Origin: Prunella strophiata
Taxonomy: Eukaryota > Chordata > Aves > Passeriformes > Prunellidae
Length of the DNA: 64,000 nt
Assembly (NCBI GenBank): GCA_036583965.1
Contig: JAZBQD010000030.1
Span: 107,668,662 to 107,732,661 of the forward strand
Direction of reading: 5' to 3'
Below, piece by piece: positions 13,986 to 28,300 of this stretch (position 1 is the first letter of the stretch; each line of letters starts with the position of its first letter). Below the pieces are notes generated by a model. The model ran no database searches. It saw nothing but the letters and a program-made list of their open reading frames with translations, and was not told the DNA's origin. Position numbers and translations under genes: made by a program.

Positions 13986-16900
13986 AAATAAAATAAAATT
14001 AGAATCAACTTAGATTACGTGGAATGGAAAATTACAACTCCAACAATTAAAGTTTGGTAAAACGTCCAAAAAAAAAGTTATAATGGGAAGTGTCAGGTGA
14101 GTTTAAATGAAAAAATTACTACTACCTGCTTCACCTGTAATGTCTTCATTATTAGGACCTTGGGTATTATGTTGATAGTTGCTCAGATTAATATTCCTAC
14201 ATTAATCTCTTTTGGTGATATTGGAAAAATGCCTGTGAACTAATAAGAACTCAGTGCATGGGAGGATCAGATTTGATATAAATGAAGTGTTTTTTCTGGG
14301 TCTTTGGCACGTAGCTACATGCATAAGAAGCAGAAAATAGGACAAAACTGTCAAAGTAATATGAAAACACGTGATGGGGGTTTATTAAAAGCCTTACAGC
14401 TGAAGAATATGAATGCCCCCTTTTTTGCCTGTATATGTGATTTACCATCCTATCTCCAATAGCTCTTTGAAGGCAGAGGATCCAGAAGTAACAGCTGAAT
14501 TCTCAAACCAAAAAGCCAATGAACTGGAATATTCCCTTCAAAAGGGATGATGTGGTTTTATTGAAAGCACTCTCCAAGTGGCTGGCTCCCAGAGTGTGGT
14601 GGGGGAGCCAGCCATCTCTTGGAACAGATTTGGCATAAATGAGGAAAAATCCAAGGCAGCATCCATGCCAAGCCTCTTATCATTACTCTGTGGCACTGCT
14701 GGGATGTTTGGTCTCTGGACCCCTGACTCCAGCAGCACAGGCTTCCCCTTGGCCAGCAGCTTCACTCCAGCTCACTGGAAGTAAGGAATCAAGAGTAGCA
14801 CAACTGGGATTTTCAAGAAGGAACCTGGTGGGGCTGAATGAAAGGGAGCCTGAGCTGCAGGGAGGAGATTACAAGGCAGCATTGCCAACTAATGCTGCTG
14901 GAAACAGCACTTGTGATGGCATCTCCTCTGCTGGGAATGAGCAGAATGCCAGCCAAGCTTGCATTCCAGTAGACTGCAGGGTTATTTGAGCAAAAAAGAC
15001 ATCAGATAGCCTGAATGGAAGATCTTGCTCTTGCCAGTCTGCCTGGTGTAGGTGAGCTGCTGTATTTACAGATGTGCTGGTTTACAGAAACACAAAATAA
15101 CTACAAGTAACTGCAAAAGAACCAACACACTTACCTGGTGTAAATAAACACATTGTGCTCACAAACGACTGGGTTTCTTTAGCATGCAGTACTGGGGCTC
15201 AAGACCTTACAGAACAAAAGAAAACAGAGTACATAAAGAGCTGTGATGTTTGTTTCACTACACAGTATATATATAACATAAACTTTGCATCCAAACTTAC
15301 GAATAAGTCTTTATTGCTTTCCATGTGGAAATTGCCAAGTTGAGCATCAACAATTGGTTTAGTTTCAAAGAAAGTTGCACAGAAGAGACAGAATGATTTG
15401 CAAAATAAAATGAAGTGTTGATGATCCTGTCCTCATAATTTGATAAAAGGATATTTCACTGAGCTTCAGCATGCAGAGTAACAGCATGGTCCCTCCTGTG
15501 ATCTCTCTCAGGGAAAGGTCAGCTAGCCAGAGAAATCATATTTACTTTTGGAGCATTCAGCTGCATAAGCTGCCAGCTGGGAAAAAAGTGTCCAGTGACT
15601 CAGAGGGAAATGCTTCTACACCCCCAACATGAATCGCAGCTATGAAGGGTTAACAATGAGAAATGGGGGAAGATGGTTCAATCAACAGATCTGTGCCCAC
15701 TGTTCCAAAAAGAAAGCCCTGACGTTCCCAAAGTAGGGAGGATTCTCCAAAGCATTTAAAGCCATTCTCTATTTCACAGATGAAAAGGTGAGTACACATC
15801 CATGTTACCATGGAGAAAACGACATCTTTCCTCTCCCCTACTTGCGGATTTCAGGCTTTGAACTTTAGATGAATACAGGTCATTTTTTGCCTTTAGCTAC
15901 CCTTCACCACAACACAGATGGTCCTGAAGCTGTAAAGTTAAGCCATTTACTAATGGACCCATAGGGTTAGATTCAAACCCCAAACATTACACAAAAACTT
16001 TCAAACCTTTGGTACATTTAAACCTGGCATTGCATTTTGCACAGAACCTATTTTTCTAACATGTTGGATCAAATTCTGAAGCCTGACCACTTGGGTCAGA
16101 CTCTGATAGCTTTCACAAGAAGCAGCATTTTTTTTTCTTCCTCTAAGAGCCACAAATTAATAGATTTTGTATGAAGACAGGAATGGGACACTTTCTAGCA
16201 TTTAAAATCTGGATTCAAATCTATATTTTACAGGTTAGGTCTAGCCCACAATCCAACTCATTTGGCAATGCTTTCTCTTCTAATTGAGATATCTAGTTCA
16301 ACACGAATGAAATACTTCCACAGTTAAAGATGACACTAAAAAGCTTTTTTCCAACATTTAGCTGAAATTAATTTTAAAGTAGTAAAAAGCTGATTATAGA
16401 ATGATGTCACTTGCATGGACCAACTCCATTCTAACATCAGACTAAGTCAAATGAACAAAGCTAATGAAGGTGAGAAGAGTAGCGGTGTTTTTAGCTGAAA
16501 TTACTACTTTCAGCACTTATGTTAAAACAGGTATTAATCTCCTAATCTTTATTTTGATATGTGGTTTATTTCTATATACACATTAGCAGAAGGACAAATT
16601 AATTAGCAAAATAAAAAGGGGGATCTCTAAGGAAATAATTATTTTTAACAATTCAAGCATCATTGGTCCTTATACTGCTCTCTTTAATATTAAGTTTTGC
16701 TTTTGGATACTGAGCATAACTTCACCAATGCACACATTGCTCATGCCCTGAGTGTTAATCTAACTGGTGTTCTCCATGGATTTAAAAAAAATTGAGAACT
16801 CTTCAAGTGCAGGAGCAGTACAGAACAGAGACTGCAAAAATGGTATTTTCTTATTCCTGATGCACCAAACCATCACACTGTGACTCCACAGCTGCTCCCA

Positions 16901-17944
16901 AGGGACCCCTTGGAGACCACCATGAATGAGACCCTGCCCCAGTGCTCATGGAAGCCAGGGCTCAGGCAGGGCTCAGGGAGGGAGGGGAGTTTTCATATCT
17001 GCCCTCCACACCTAGTCAAGGCAGTGCCAGGAAACTCAGACCCAGAATGCAGGACTTGACCTTGGTTCCCATGGTTTAGATGTATCTGTCTTCTCTACAG
17101 ACAAGAGCAGCTGCTCACCACCACACCTCAAAACACCTGGAAAAACTCTGACCTGAGAAAAGGAGTTAACTCCTATCCCAAGTCCTGCTTTATCAACAAC
17201 ATTTTCTGTTAACATCATTGGAGTAGAGAAGATCTCATGGGTCATTGAATTTGAGGTTCTTTATCATAGAAACTACATCACAAAATCTCTTCCATAAAAT
17301 TACCAAGCATAGTCTAATATTAAGCAAAATTGTTTGCCACCACCACTCTTCCTGGGACACTTTTCCAGAACCTCCCAACTGGGATAACTGGAAACTTACT
17401 TCTATTTTCTATCTTTAATTAATATGCTCCTGGGGATTTTTACTATGAGTGATGATAAGCAAGCCAAAAAGAGCTAAGTGTAATTCTTGAAACATGAGCA
17501 AGGAAAGTCATTAGGAGAAGTTACCTCTTGGGAAGCAAGTTAGAAATAGAAGGTATAAGAGGAAAGAAGCATCCATTGTTCACCACTGACAGGTGTTAAT
17601 TGAATTTCCTGGACCTACATAAACTTTTATCTGGTTTGTTTTTACTATGAAAAACATGGTGCTATTATTTAGAACCAGGGGAAGTTGTAGCTTAACTCTT
17701 CTCACTGCCTAGACAAGAACATGCACTTCAGATTTATGGATATCAAAGAACTGAATGATGTTTGTGGAGACTGTAACAGAAAAAATTAGGTATATTCCAG
17801 TCTATTAAATGTTCTATTTTAATTTATTTATAATATAAAGTAGTATATGTTTTCATTGGTGAAAACTGCTATTTTCTAGCCAATTCTAGTTGCAAGAAAG
17901 GAGGGAAAGGATACAAAAACTTGAATTCAAGTTTAATTTCTGAG
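9407..17944. other. Non-coding stretch
   Basis: No supportable gene. Holds the poly-A tract at 13.95 kb and a moderately GC-rich segment (12.35-12.95 kb) with overlapping chance frames on both strands. A weak MIR-like trace lies at 15.77-15.99 kb. Confidence 0.55.
13952..13998 (+). repeat. Poly-A tract with AAAAT tail
   Basis: About 32 A residues followed by (AAAAT)-type repeats. No retroposed body recognised immediately 5' of it. Confidence 0.9.
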
Positions 17945-18115
17945 TTTACAAGTGACTCAGCCTGCATTCACACTCCAGTCCCTTATCCTCTTACTGTCTC
18001 CATTTCCTCATCTTTAAAATATGGGTAATAATACTTCTGTATCCCTGGAGTGTTTCTTAAGCATAATTAATTCAATGCTTTACAAAGTGCTTTCTGATAT
18101 AGAGATGGGAGTGCT
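17945..18115 (+). mobile_element. MIR-like SINE relic
   Basis: CTCCATTTCCTCATCTTTAA then AATATGGGTAATAATACTTCT and a TACAAAGTGCTTTCTGATA end match the 3' half of MIR in order. Confidence 0.6.
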
Positions 18116-18954
18116 ACACATATCCAGAGGATTCTATTTGAGACTATTTGTAAATAAATAACTCTGTGCTTTATAGATCTTATTTTTAATTCAGAATAAG
18201 ACTGACCTGGCTGCAAGTGATCTCTCATGGAAAAGACATCTAAGAAAGCCAGGTCTGTGGCCAGCATTTTCTCCCAGGCCAGTAGCCCTCCCTTGCCTGG
18301 GGAATGTGAGAATGTGGCTGCAGGCCAGATCCCTGGTGCACAGAGGGAGGGAATTGGAGCACCAGGCTCCTGGCCAGCACTTGCCAACCAGAGCTGCACT
18401 TTTCTCATAGAAAGCTAACAGGAAAGTGCAGGCACAGGGGTCCTGCTCCACAGAGAGCTCTGCAGCTGTCCTGCTAGGAGAGGAATGGGACACAGGGGCA
18501 GGGAGCTCTGCAAGAGCTCAGGGGCCCCTTGGACCTCGAAGGAAGGGGAAGCAGAGGTCAGAAATTCTGGCTGGTCCTGTGCTTCATTAGGTCTATAGCT
18601 CCCCAAGTCAGATTGCCTAAGGCAGAACACCATTCTTGGAGCTGACACTCCACTGCAAGGCTGAAGATGGGAGGCCCAAGATGGGATGAAGGATTTTCAT
18701 CTGGAGTTAAAATTTTTCTATGGATTCATCTGCATATGTATGGGGAGTGGGGAGGAATGATTTCCCTATTACTTCTTAGTCAGGAAGGGTCTGTTACCCT
18801 CTACACTGGAATTAACCAGGGCAACTAGGATGCTTTTCCTGCAATACATCAGTTAAAGATGATTTTGTTTTTACAGATGAAAATCACTCTAGAAGGTGTC
18901 TGCTAGCTAGCCATAATGTATGTTTAAAATTAAAGAATGGCTTGTCACAGAAAA

Positions 18955-19215
18955 GTGTGGTCAAGCAATTAAGCAGCAAGTTCAGACTTGGGAAGGCCAG
19001 GATCCATTCCTAATCCTGCCACAGGCATGAGAGCAGTACTTGTATTATCTGCAGAGCTCCTCCTAGGGAATGCTAAGTGCCTCACACTATTTTAAGTCAC
19101 CCCATCTTTGTGTCTCAATCCCTCATGTGCAAAATGGGAGACAATAGCAAAGAAGTCTCACAGGGACTGTGAGATGATGAGATGCTAAAGAAAGAGAGGC
19201 CATATGTGTTCCTAA
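18955..19215 (+). mobile_element. Near full-length MIR-like SINE relic
   Basis: GTGGTCAAGCAATTAAGCAG, ATCCATTCCTAATCCTGCCA, TGTGTCTCAATCCCTCATGT and GCAAAATGGGAGACAATAGC recapitulate MIR from the tRNA-like head through the core, diverged. It is followed about 90 bp later by a CR1 end. Confidence 0.6.
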
Positions 19216-19304
19216 AATAAGTAACAGCATGGATAGGGCTATTTTGGGACAATAGAGCTGTGCTAGCTTTGCATGCAACTGCCTCCACCACAGCAGATAT
19301 GAAA

Positions 19305-19385
19305 TCACAGACTCATAGAATGGTTTGGGTTGAAAAGCACCTTTAAAGGTAATCCAACCCCTCTTCAAAGAGCAGGGACATTGGA
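19305..19385 (-). mobile_element. Short CR1 3' end, minus orientation
   Basis: ACAGACTCATAGAATGGTTT then GGGTTGAAAAGCACCTTTAA and AATCCAACCCCTC, the hallmark of a reverse-oriented CR1 3' terminus. Only about 80 bp recognisable. Confidence 0.8.
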
Positions 19386-19389
19386 GCTT

Positions 19390-22300
19390 TAATCTATAGG
19401 CAGTTTAAAACCCCCAGGTATTCATATATGTATATATTATATTATCTTTCTAAGGTAAATGATTTGAGGAATTAGACTGCCCAGGTGATAATATTCAGGA
19501 ATTCTGGCAGGTACTGAACTCCACTTTTCAGTGGCATAGATCATGCTGTGAGCTGCTGTCAGGTAACTGAAGAGTTATGGCATTATCAAGTTGGTTCTTC
19601 TAAGGGTGATGTCCAGGGAAGGGAACAGTGGTTTGGTGACTGCCTGGGGTGCCTGCTGTCCCCTGGCTGCCCACACAGACAGGGACAGTGAGGTGAACAC
19701 CAGTGCCATGTGCAGGAGTGGTGCAGTGAACAGCAGCAATGGTGATAACACTTATTTCAATAAGTTTCTGGCTGAGGCTCTAAATATCAGACTTAATCAC
19801 CTAAAGTACCTTGTGGTGGCTTATGCCCTTCTGCAGGTCTAACTTTTTATACCCACCTTGGAACAATAAAAGATAAAAGCTTTGAAATATACAGCTATAA
19901 AATAAAGAGCATGTGGGGCACACACATAGCTTATGACTTTTTGCCTTCATTAAGGTCTCACAAACTTGTTTTTCCTTGTCATGTACAGCCATGCCCCAGA
20001 CTGCAAACATAAAGTGGTTGGGAGAAAAGAGGAGACCAGAGAGGATCACTGGAACTTATAAACAGACTTTCAGCAGCTGGAGATGAGAGCAGGTCACAAG
20101 GTTTGCTAAATGCATGTCTGGCATCAAGGTAGCTCATCACCCAGAAATAGTTTAAGTATTTGTTTACATATGGACCGAGAAATTTAACTTGTGTTCAACA
20201 TAGAGATTCAAGTCTGATTTGATCAAATAACCCAGAGTTCCACCTTATAAACTGGTCTTTTATATGTGTGCAATAACACATATATAACACATTTCTTATT
20301 GTTGTTTAAGTGATGTTCATTGCCTTTGAAATTCCTGAACAGATGCAGAAGTTAGAGGATTGTGAAAAATTAATGTTGAAAATTAGCCATGCTTCCCCAA
20401 ATCTCAAAAATACTCACATTTGTGTTAAACTGTTAAACATATTCTAATTTATTTGCTCTTATTTATGGATACTTCCCAGGTTTCTTTGCCAGAAAATAAA
20501 GTATATTAAGTATGTGTACATGCAAAATAAATTATTAGAATTGCTACAATCATAATTTTCACTCATGGCTCAACTTTTAAAGCTGCTGAGCACCATAGCC
20601 AGAATCACTTGAAGTCAAGAGAATTAATATGCTCACAGAGACCCGTGTAATACACATTAAATACAGATATAATTGGAATGATTCCCTATATTGGGCAGAA
20701 CTGTAAAGTTTTGGCAGGATAAGGGGCTGCAGGGTGACCTGTGTGGGGATGAGGGGCTTGTCCTGTGTGGGTTTGCTGGTCACAGACATTTCCAGCTGGA
20801 TTTGCCACAGCCAACACAGACCCACTGATGCCCCAAGAGCAAACCAATGAGAGGAGCATATGGTGCCTCTGCAAAAACATATTTAAGAAAGGTGGCAGCC
20901 ACAAAACAAGAAGAGATGCCAGGGAAAGAGAGATGCCAGAGCTGGCATGGAACAAGCAGGGGCAAGAGAGACACCAGAGCAGGGGAGACACTGGAGAAAT
21001 GGAGAAACAAGAGGAGACTGATCCACAGCAAAGCAGGGGCAGAGGAAAAGGAAAGGCTGGAGCAGGGGTGAGGAGTCTCAGGAGTAGGCACAGCTCTGTG
21101 GGGACTGTGGCCCTTTGAGGAACCTCATCAGAGTATTTGAGTAGGGAACAAGGAGCAGTGAAAGAAAAGGAAAAACCACACAGTGACCACCTTCTCCTGT
21201 GATGTCCATTGTCCCATTGAGGAGCTGAAGTGTGGTGTGCAGTGAGGGGACTGGAGATGACTTCCCTTTTACACAGGGAAGTGGTATTTTCCCCCAGTTT
21301 AAATCTTGTTTATTTCTCAATATGGGAATAAAGACTTAAAAGTTTACATTAATTGCAATAAAACAAATTCTGTGAAATTGCCCAACACAACTCCTTTTTC
21401 TCCCCACAACACTTGGATAACAAAAGAATCAACTGAAACCCTTATTCCAAACCTGAAATAACCACCTACAGTTAAGGAAAAATGAGAACCTTTCCCCTCA
21501 ACTCAATGTCTTTCTTCACAATTTCACCATATTTACCCCAGATCCAAATAAGTCTACATTTTATGAATTGGACAATGCCCAATAACTATGGGAATTAAAA
21601 GATAATAATGTGCTAAAACACTGACTGCCAGATCTAGACAGACACAAGGGACAAGAAGAAATGTTTTTTTCCTGACTATCCAGCTGCTTTGAATTCAGCT
21701 GAAACACAGTCTCTCTCTGAGAAACCCAGAGAAAATGGCTCGCAGTGTGCAAAGCTGACCTGCCTGCTCACTGGGGAGGGACTCAGCCAACCCAGGACAT
21801 GGAAGAAGTGACATGAGCCTTCTGAGGAGGGGGCCAGACTTCTCCCTGTTCCAAGATATGTTAGACCCAGGAGAAGGGATGGGATGGGATGGGATGCTTG
21901 TAAGCCTGTGCTGATTCTCGGACGATGCTGGCCCTTGCCCAGCCTCTCTCATCACAGAGTGCTTGACCTTGTGAGAACTGGACAGGGTCTGGGGCCACTT
22001 AAGTGCCAAGAGAATGGAGTTTCTCCATCTCCAACTTAATTTCCCTTGGCGTGTTGAGAACTCCCCACTGCCAGACTGACCAGCCCAAAAGCAATGAGGA
22101 GCTTGAGAACAAGCCCTGACTGTTGTTCAGCACTCACAAGAGCCAGACAGACCTTGGAGTTTCCCCATTTTTCCATCCTAAATGCAGGAGTACTGCAAAT
22201 GCTGAAGGTAGAGCAAACTCAGACTTTAAGCACAGTTCCAGCAACTGTTCCCCATTTCTACCAAACAGGTTCAAACTTCAGTATTTTGTGGACAGAAGCT

Positions 22301-25300
22301 GGAAAAGGCCAGGAACTGCACAGAAAGCTTGTATGGATGATTTATGGGCAAACCATTGCTAATTCACCAAGGGTGTTTAATTTTAAACTATGATTGCCTT
22401 TTCAGTCACTCCACAGAGCTTCAGCTAGAACAAAGGCTTGGATTAGAACTTTAGGGGATGTATAATCAACAGTCCACAAGGCTGAGGTATGCAGACACTA
22501 TTTATCTCAATGAAACTCTTTCCACATTATGATGACTTGAATTTAATTACATCAGCTTCATCCATCAGCTGACAGGCAGTTGCAGTCTCTCCAGTCTTAG
22601 ATTGTCTCTCAGATCATTGAACTCACAGCATAACCAAGAAGACATTCACCCTTAAATCATCTTACCTAAAGCATGGAAACACACAAGTTCTTTTAGAAAA
22701 GAAAATATAATTCTTTTTTTCTTTAGTAGAGCTTCTCTGTTAGGCATGTTGAGTCTGGTATAACCATGTCCTGTAAAACTTTACTGGCTTATTTGTTTTG
22801 TGCAAAATAGCACAACACAGCTGCTCTTTATGGACTGAAACTTTTACCTGGCACTGAAATGATCCTTGGCTTCATTTTATAAAGCTATGGAAAACCTCAA
22901 CCTGTGATTATTTTGTTAGCTTTAAAAATGACTTTTGTTTTCACTTGCCTTTAGTATTCTCTAATTGTGTTAGGGAGTTAGCTGCATAATTTCCCTGTGT
23001 TGACTTGGAAACTATTCTTTCTGCCATAAGATCCATGTGTGTGTTTGTAGCACAGAAAGTTTCAGTTTGTGATTCAAAAGCTGCCATTCAATTAGATATG
23101 GACATTTCAACTTCAGCTTGGCAAAAACACTGCAGTGATTTCCCAACAGCGCAGATGCTTTATCTGCACACAAACCCTCCAGATGCTCATGCTGTCACAT
23201 ACATGCTGTTGAAGGCTGTCCAACAATGCTCCAAGATCCTAAAAAGCATTTACAAAATCAAGCTCAACTGCACTCAACAAATCACCAAAATATGAAGAGA
23301 GTACAGACACTGCAATGAAAACATTGACCACAATGGGCAGGCACCAGCAGGAGCTGAGCACCTCTGCAAGATTAACTCAGGATGGAAAGGGATCTCCAGA
23401 AGTCCCAGTTGTTTTGTTCTTCATCTTGACAACTGATCCATCACTTTTTTAAAAGACAAGCAAGAGCAGGTTCAAACCTTTAGGGCCTGACTCAAAGCTC
23501 GCCCTGTAATCAAAAAAAACAAAAAAAAAAACCAAAAAAAACAGCCATAGCTGTAGGGGTTGATGGTCTCTGATGTGTCTTTGAGAAAAAACATCAATTA
23601 AAATACTAAAACACAATAAATGGCCAAATTTCATGTGTGAAACTCTTTTCTGAAGCTTTATTTTTCATGTTAGTTTTAATTTTGCTTTTAGCCCTCTCTA
23701 TTTATTTGAAACTTTGCTGCTTGCATTTGTAACCTCAGAGAATCATCATTACACCCTGCTGCAAGGAGCATCTACCACAGACAGGCCCCAGCCTTGCCCA
23801 AATCCATCTCTGCTGTGTTTAGGCCCCTCAGAGAAACACTGCAGCCTCACCTTGTAAGTGAAGAGGGGAAAAGTGCTTGGCATCATGAAGACAGTTCAGA
23901 GAAAGATACTAGGAATTAAAAACACTTGTGGTCTGGAACCCATCCATAGGAAACAGGCAATTTCTACTGGGACTTCTCTGAAAAGTCACCTCCTCCACAG
24001 GGACTTCCACTGCAGCAAGAGAAATAACTCCAAAGTCTCCCCATTGGCACTGGATTTCTGATAAAGTCATCTCCCAGTAGAGAACTGGAGCAGCCCATTG
24101 TCCAGTCCATAGCAGACAGAGGGAGAGCAGAATTTTCACTCATTATTTTCCAAGTCCTGTTTCTGTCAGGGAAAAAGAGTCTGGAGCATTGTCTGGCCAT
24201 TAGTAAAGGAGGGTGGGGTTTGCTGTGAAAAAGAAGTGATGAACAATCAAAATCAGTCACATCATGTAAGAATAGGGCTTGGAGGAGTTTTGGGAATTAT
24301 GAGGGGTTTATCCCAAAATTCCTTTCAATGTAATGTGTTGTGAGAGAAATATATGATGGGAGCACCAGTTCAGCAAAACATTAAATGGGTACTTAATGTA
24401 AAGTTAAATGCAGAATAAAAACTAACCCCAGGCAAGTATAATTCACAAAATTCCCAAGAGCCTTTTCAGGTACTTCTTTGCATGAAGTTATTTCTTACTT
24501 GATCCAAGAAATCACCATACCAAATCTATTCTCATTTTTCCTCTTCTAGGAGTGGGCCTAAACAATTATTTTTTTCCTCTCAGAAAATTACATTGGGGAA
24601 AAAAAAAAGTATTCCCCACCCTCCTGCTCCTGAAGAAGATGTTGTGGTTACACCATGGACTTTAACAGATGCTCATAATTATACAAGGGTTTTCCTTGAT
24701 CAGAGTTTGGAAGAGAAAACAGTATATAGCAGTCAAATCCTCAATATAACCTACTGAAGCAATGGAGAAGGCCTGGCTCTGCCATGGCTGAATTTGGTTG
24801 AGCTTCACATATGTGAAGGGTTTGTTTTAAAAGCACAAGAATGTCAGAAGGACAGAATTAGTATAGTGAGATATATTCTCAGCATCTGAGAACGTTGTGT
24901 GCAGGTTCTGCAGTAATGAGTCTGATAAAATCTCTCAGGTTCATCTGTGCCATCCTGTACTCTTTAGCAGCACAGGGAAAATTATCTTCCAGACCAAGAG
25001 TAGTAAATTTTGGATGTGAAAAATATTTAGCTCCCAGGATTCTAGCTATGCATGCAGATAAGAAGCAGAAATTAGAAGAATGTTAATCTGACCAGCCTCC
25101 TGTCAGCCCAGGGATGGGCTTTTCCTTGCTGAGGGTCAAAGAGACCTTATAGCCCCATTACCACTTTCCTTACCTAAAAAAAGAAAATAATCCCACAGCA
25201 CAAAATTCAGTCACAGGTCACAAACAGCCAACAGCAAACATCTCCCATCCTTGCCCCAGACAAAACTGCAAAAACCTAAAATTTCCATGGTGGAACACTA

Positions 25301-28300
25301 CAGGCTCCAAAATGCCCCCCCACTTTAATAAGCACTGTTCTGTTCATAGCTTTTTTTATGAAATGCAGAGTGTAAAGGCTTTCTGCAGACACGGAAAATA
25401 AAGGAAAAACAGCACTGAAAGATTTAATCTCCATATGGATTTCAGAAAGAGGCAAATTTTTTTCCGGTCTCCCTGATGTAATTTCTTTATTTGCCTGATT
25501 TACAAAATAAAGCATTGCTCCTTCTTCCTTTCTGCTTCACTAGGATGTTATGAAGACCATACACACAGTACACTGAATATGCAAAACAGTATTTAACTGA
25601 TCTTACATTCAACAATCAGAAAAACATGTTCCTTTAAATTCCATCTGGTTTTATTGGAAAATTATTTGCTTCAGAAAATTTGTTTCTGGCACTTTAAAAC
25701 ACTGTATTGTGCGATAACTTTGGTTTATTCTCATCATTTATTGACTTGTTAAGCCATTTCATTTAGTGTTAATGATGCAAACCATCTTGTTTAATGCTTT
25801 GATGCTGCCCAACATATTATTGCTTTGGTCTGCAGAACAGGCCACTTTTAATACCTCCACTTTAAAAAACATTATCATTATTTAATTTTTATTACATAAG
25901 TTTTACAAAAATGCCATCTCAGAACAAGTAATTTGCAGATTAACTAACACCACAACAGCTTTTAAAAATCACTGCAGTGTTCCAGAGCATTAACCTAAGA
26001 CATCATAGCAAGAATTTTATGAGCTCTTGTGTTTGGGACAAGTACTACGATTTATTCCCACTACAATGTCCCTTTCTAGGATCCACATTCAGTACGGTGC
26101 CATGCAGTGTCACTGCAGCATCACTATGCTGGAATGTTGTGCTTATTGACTCAAGAATGTTCTTGGCAGAAGCTTTCCAGAGAAAGAGACAGTGTAGTTT
26201 TGGAGGCAGCATTTAATTGAACAAAGTTCCTTGTTCAATGTCAAGAGAAAGTGCTTTTTCTGATTCTTAGTCAAGGCTGACTGGCTGGGGCAAGCAGGAG
26301 TGAGAACTGAGCTGCTTCAGGGAAATACTGCAAGGGTATGTCATGACTTAGCATTGCTGATGACATTTCTACCCCATTTCTACTGGATGGAGCAGTTCTT
26401 TGGGTTTCATTTATTCTTTAAATGATTTATAAAGAGGTGAATATTTTTAATGTGCTCCAAGAAAGGATGGTATAGAGATTCAAGGAAAAAAAACCAACAC
26501 TGAATTCTGCAAATGTACAACTGAGTTTCAGATCCAGGATAAGTATACATAAAAATAGGAGTAGGGTCCTCAAAAAAGTAACTCTCTGTCAGCAAGATTC
26601 TTGTTTTCCTAGGTCTTACTGTAGTTTTTAATTTTGTTTGGGTTTCTTTGGTTTTTTAAAGAAATAGAAAAATCAAAATTTAATCAGAGAGGTCAATCTA
26701 AAGTATCTTTTACCCACCCACCAAGTAGGCTGTATGGATTTTCTGGTTGTTTTCTTTTCTAATCCCTTCCCCCAGTATTCCAGATTACAACATTTTCTTT
26801 TCCATTCCAATAGTTTCAGAAACCAAATTGTTTACTTCAATGCTCTATTCCTTCCTGCATGATTCTCAACTTCTGTCGTGCCATTACATGAAAGACATTT
26901 TTGTTTGACATTTCATAGAGCTTATGAGAACAATACATTTCATGCATCACCTTTGTATTTCATTTCAAGCCACTGAAAGGTAAACTCCATTCAACCCCAC
27001 TGAGGTTATCTGTCTTATCCCAAGTCCATGCTGGCTTGGAGAGCCCTTTTACACAACTGCTCAGACAAAGCCCTGCATTTTCCATTGCTCAGGCTGTTTC
27101 CTCACCCACAGCTCAGAGCCTCTTTGAGCAGTTTCTTTCTTTCACTTTATGAACAGATTTTTTTATTTTTTTTTAAACACAGGAGACCCTTACAATGGTT
27201 GTTTTAAATCTGACAACAGTTCTCCAATAACCCAACTGACAGACAGAAAACCCTGAGATGGAAATCAGCTGAGCAAGTCTATAATCAGTTTGAGAGACCA
27301 CTAGGGAAAGTACCCAAAGCAAGCACCAAAAACATACTTAGAGAAATTGTTAAATGAGACAAAGAAAAAGCCTTTCTGTAGATTGCAGCTGAAATGCTGC
27401 ATCCTTCTTTATCCTTCCAAAGGTGTATGCAGCTTCAGTGTGGTTTCAAGTTCCATAAGGAAGGATACAATGGGAAAAGGGTCATTTTCTCATGTGGTAT
27501 ATTACCAAAAACATCCTCCTATCTCCCTGAAGTTCCCTCATACCTTTACAGATGGTAACTATTATAATGCCATCCCTTCAGCTCTCAAGCATGGGATGCC
27601 CTCCCACAGCAAGAATCAGTAACAAATGAGACCCAGGAGACAGCACAACTGTGTTTGAGTAGAACTGGCACTGCCACTAAAGAAAGTGTGATTAAAAGGA
27701 GAATGGTCAGTATGTTTGTATTTGGCTGTCTCATTTGGAAGTCTAATTTGAAGGGCACAGAGAAGAAAATCTGGCTTAAAGCCATGGATACATCATCACT
27801 TAATTCAGGTATGAATCTGTGCCAGTGCTGAGGCTGTTCCACCTCCAGCCAGCATGCTCCTGCCTCGCTACATCAAAGTTCCTACAGCCACACCATGACC
27901 TGGCTCACAGAGCTGTCATCACTGAGCAGTGACTCTCAGCCTCAGCTTCTTTTCAGTAAGCTGAGAGGAGACCCACAGCCCAAGCAATACAGAGGTTTGG
28001 GGGATAACCAAAGTTGTGGGAGAATGGAGACACCACCACCCCTCTCAAAAGCAAGAAGCTATCAGCTTAGCTCAGCAATCTTCACACTAATGGTTGCAAT
28101 GATTACCCTCAGAATATAGAACATATCTAAAGCACCTGGACCCTTCAACAGGAGCTTCTATTGAGCTCAGGATGAAGATAACATAAAAGCTTAATGGCAA
28201 CAAATTATATTTTAAGTCTTAACTACTCCATTGTTAACTGTTTTAGTAGAAACAGCAAGCTAAGGTGTTTATCTGCTGGCAGTGACTTCTCCCCTGGGTG

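Noticed and set aside
20686..21118. 100-117-residue frames on both strands around 20.9 kb
   Set aside because: Purine-rich repetitive composition makes both strands open; no similarity recognised.
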